Shown here piece by piece: positions 5,417 to 5,439 of a stretch of 5,439 nucleotides of DNA. The notes beneath the pieces are model-generated. The model was not told the DNA's origin, searched no databases, and was given only the letters and a program-made list of their open reading frames with translations. The translations under genes and the position numbers were made by a program. Positions within the stretch are counted from its first letter, which is position 1; each line of letters begins with the position of its first letter. The stretch is from Gammaproteobacteria bacterium (GTDB lineage Bacteria; Pseudomonadota; Gammaproteobacteria; SZUA-21): NCBI GenBank assembly GCA_027021095.1, contig JALUUZ010000566.1:1-5439 (forward strand). The letters run 5' to 3'.

Positions 5417-5439
5417 GCCACCACGACAGGGCGTATCGC

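Larger units (their letters stand above)
5114..5439. other. Non-coding region upstream of mutL
   Basis: No credible gene is seen in these 326 nt. The open frames here are short, lack ribosome binding sites and give Arg/Pro/His-rich products resembling no family I know. In many gammaproteobacteria amiB (cell-wall amidase) precedes mutL, but no amiB 3' end is visible. The part near mutL (5114-5210) is a plausible leader. A heptamer TGAAGTC is repeated at 5212-5218 and 5224-5230, next to 6-bp inverted arms TCTGTC/GACAGA (5217-5222, 5240-5245). The part from 5246 rightward is dominated by inverted repeats listed separately. Confidence 0.7.

Noticed and set aside
5156..5424. Small genes of 74-79 aa upstream of mutL
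   Set aside because: They overlap each other and the palindromic repeats, have no ribosome binding sites, and show the odd composition of translated repeats.

Overview
The window is a conserved gammaproteobacterial chromosomal cluster read entirely on the minus strand. In transcription order it holds mutL (mismatch repair), miaA (tRNA A37 prenylation), hfq (RNA chaperone), hflX (ribosome-splitting GTPase) and the first 91 codons of hflK (FtsH-modulating membrane protein), which runs off the left edge. All five were identified from protein motifs and from their order, which matches the mutL-miaA-hfq-hflX-hflK-hflC superoperon of Escherichia coli. GC content is moderate to high in the genes. 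The MutL C-terminus has an endonuclease-type motif (DMHAAHERVTYE, like the Pseudomonas protein) that E. coli MutL lacks. This points to a gammaproteobacterium outside the Enterobacterales, probably one using MutH-independent mismatch repair. The species cannot be fixed from this sequence.

Layout from right to left (direction of transcription): 5114-5439 has no credible gene. It holds the mutL leader and, at 5246-5416, a group of inverted repeats that includes two GTAG-headed hairpins of REP type. MutL occupies 5113-3263, and MiaA follows after 20 nt with a GTG start (3242-2307). Next comes a 336-nt AT-rich gap (2306-1971) with the hfq control region. It contains a candidate extended -10 promoter just past the miaA stop, a GC-rich stem-loop, a candidate sigma70 promoter, a sigma32-like promoter overlapped by an inverted repeat, and an A-rich tract running into a strong ribosome binding site. 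Hfq (86 aa) is at 1970-1710, HflX (439 aa) at 1637-318 and HflK from 274 to the edge, with gaps of 72 and 43 nt and no convincing terminator between genes.

The genes are linked by RNA and protein quality control and stress response rather than by one pathway: mismatch repair, tRNA modification affecting decoding, small-RNA regulation, rescue of stalled ribosomes, and control of the FtsH protease. The E. coli cluster is known to be transcribed partly from clustered heat-shock promoters, and a sigma32-like site in the hfq leader fits that. I found no previously undescribed multi-gene system. The parts most worth a second look are the non-coding ones: the structured hfq leader and the palindromic repeats upstream of mutL.
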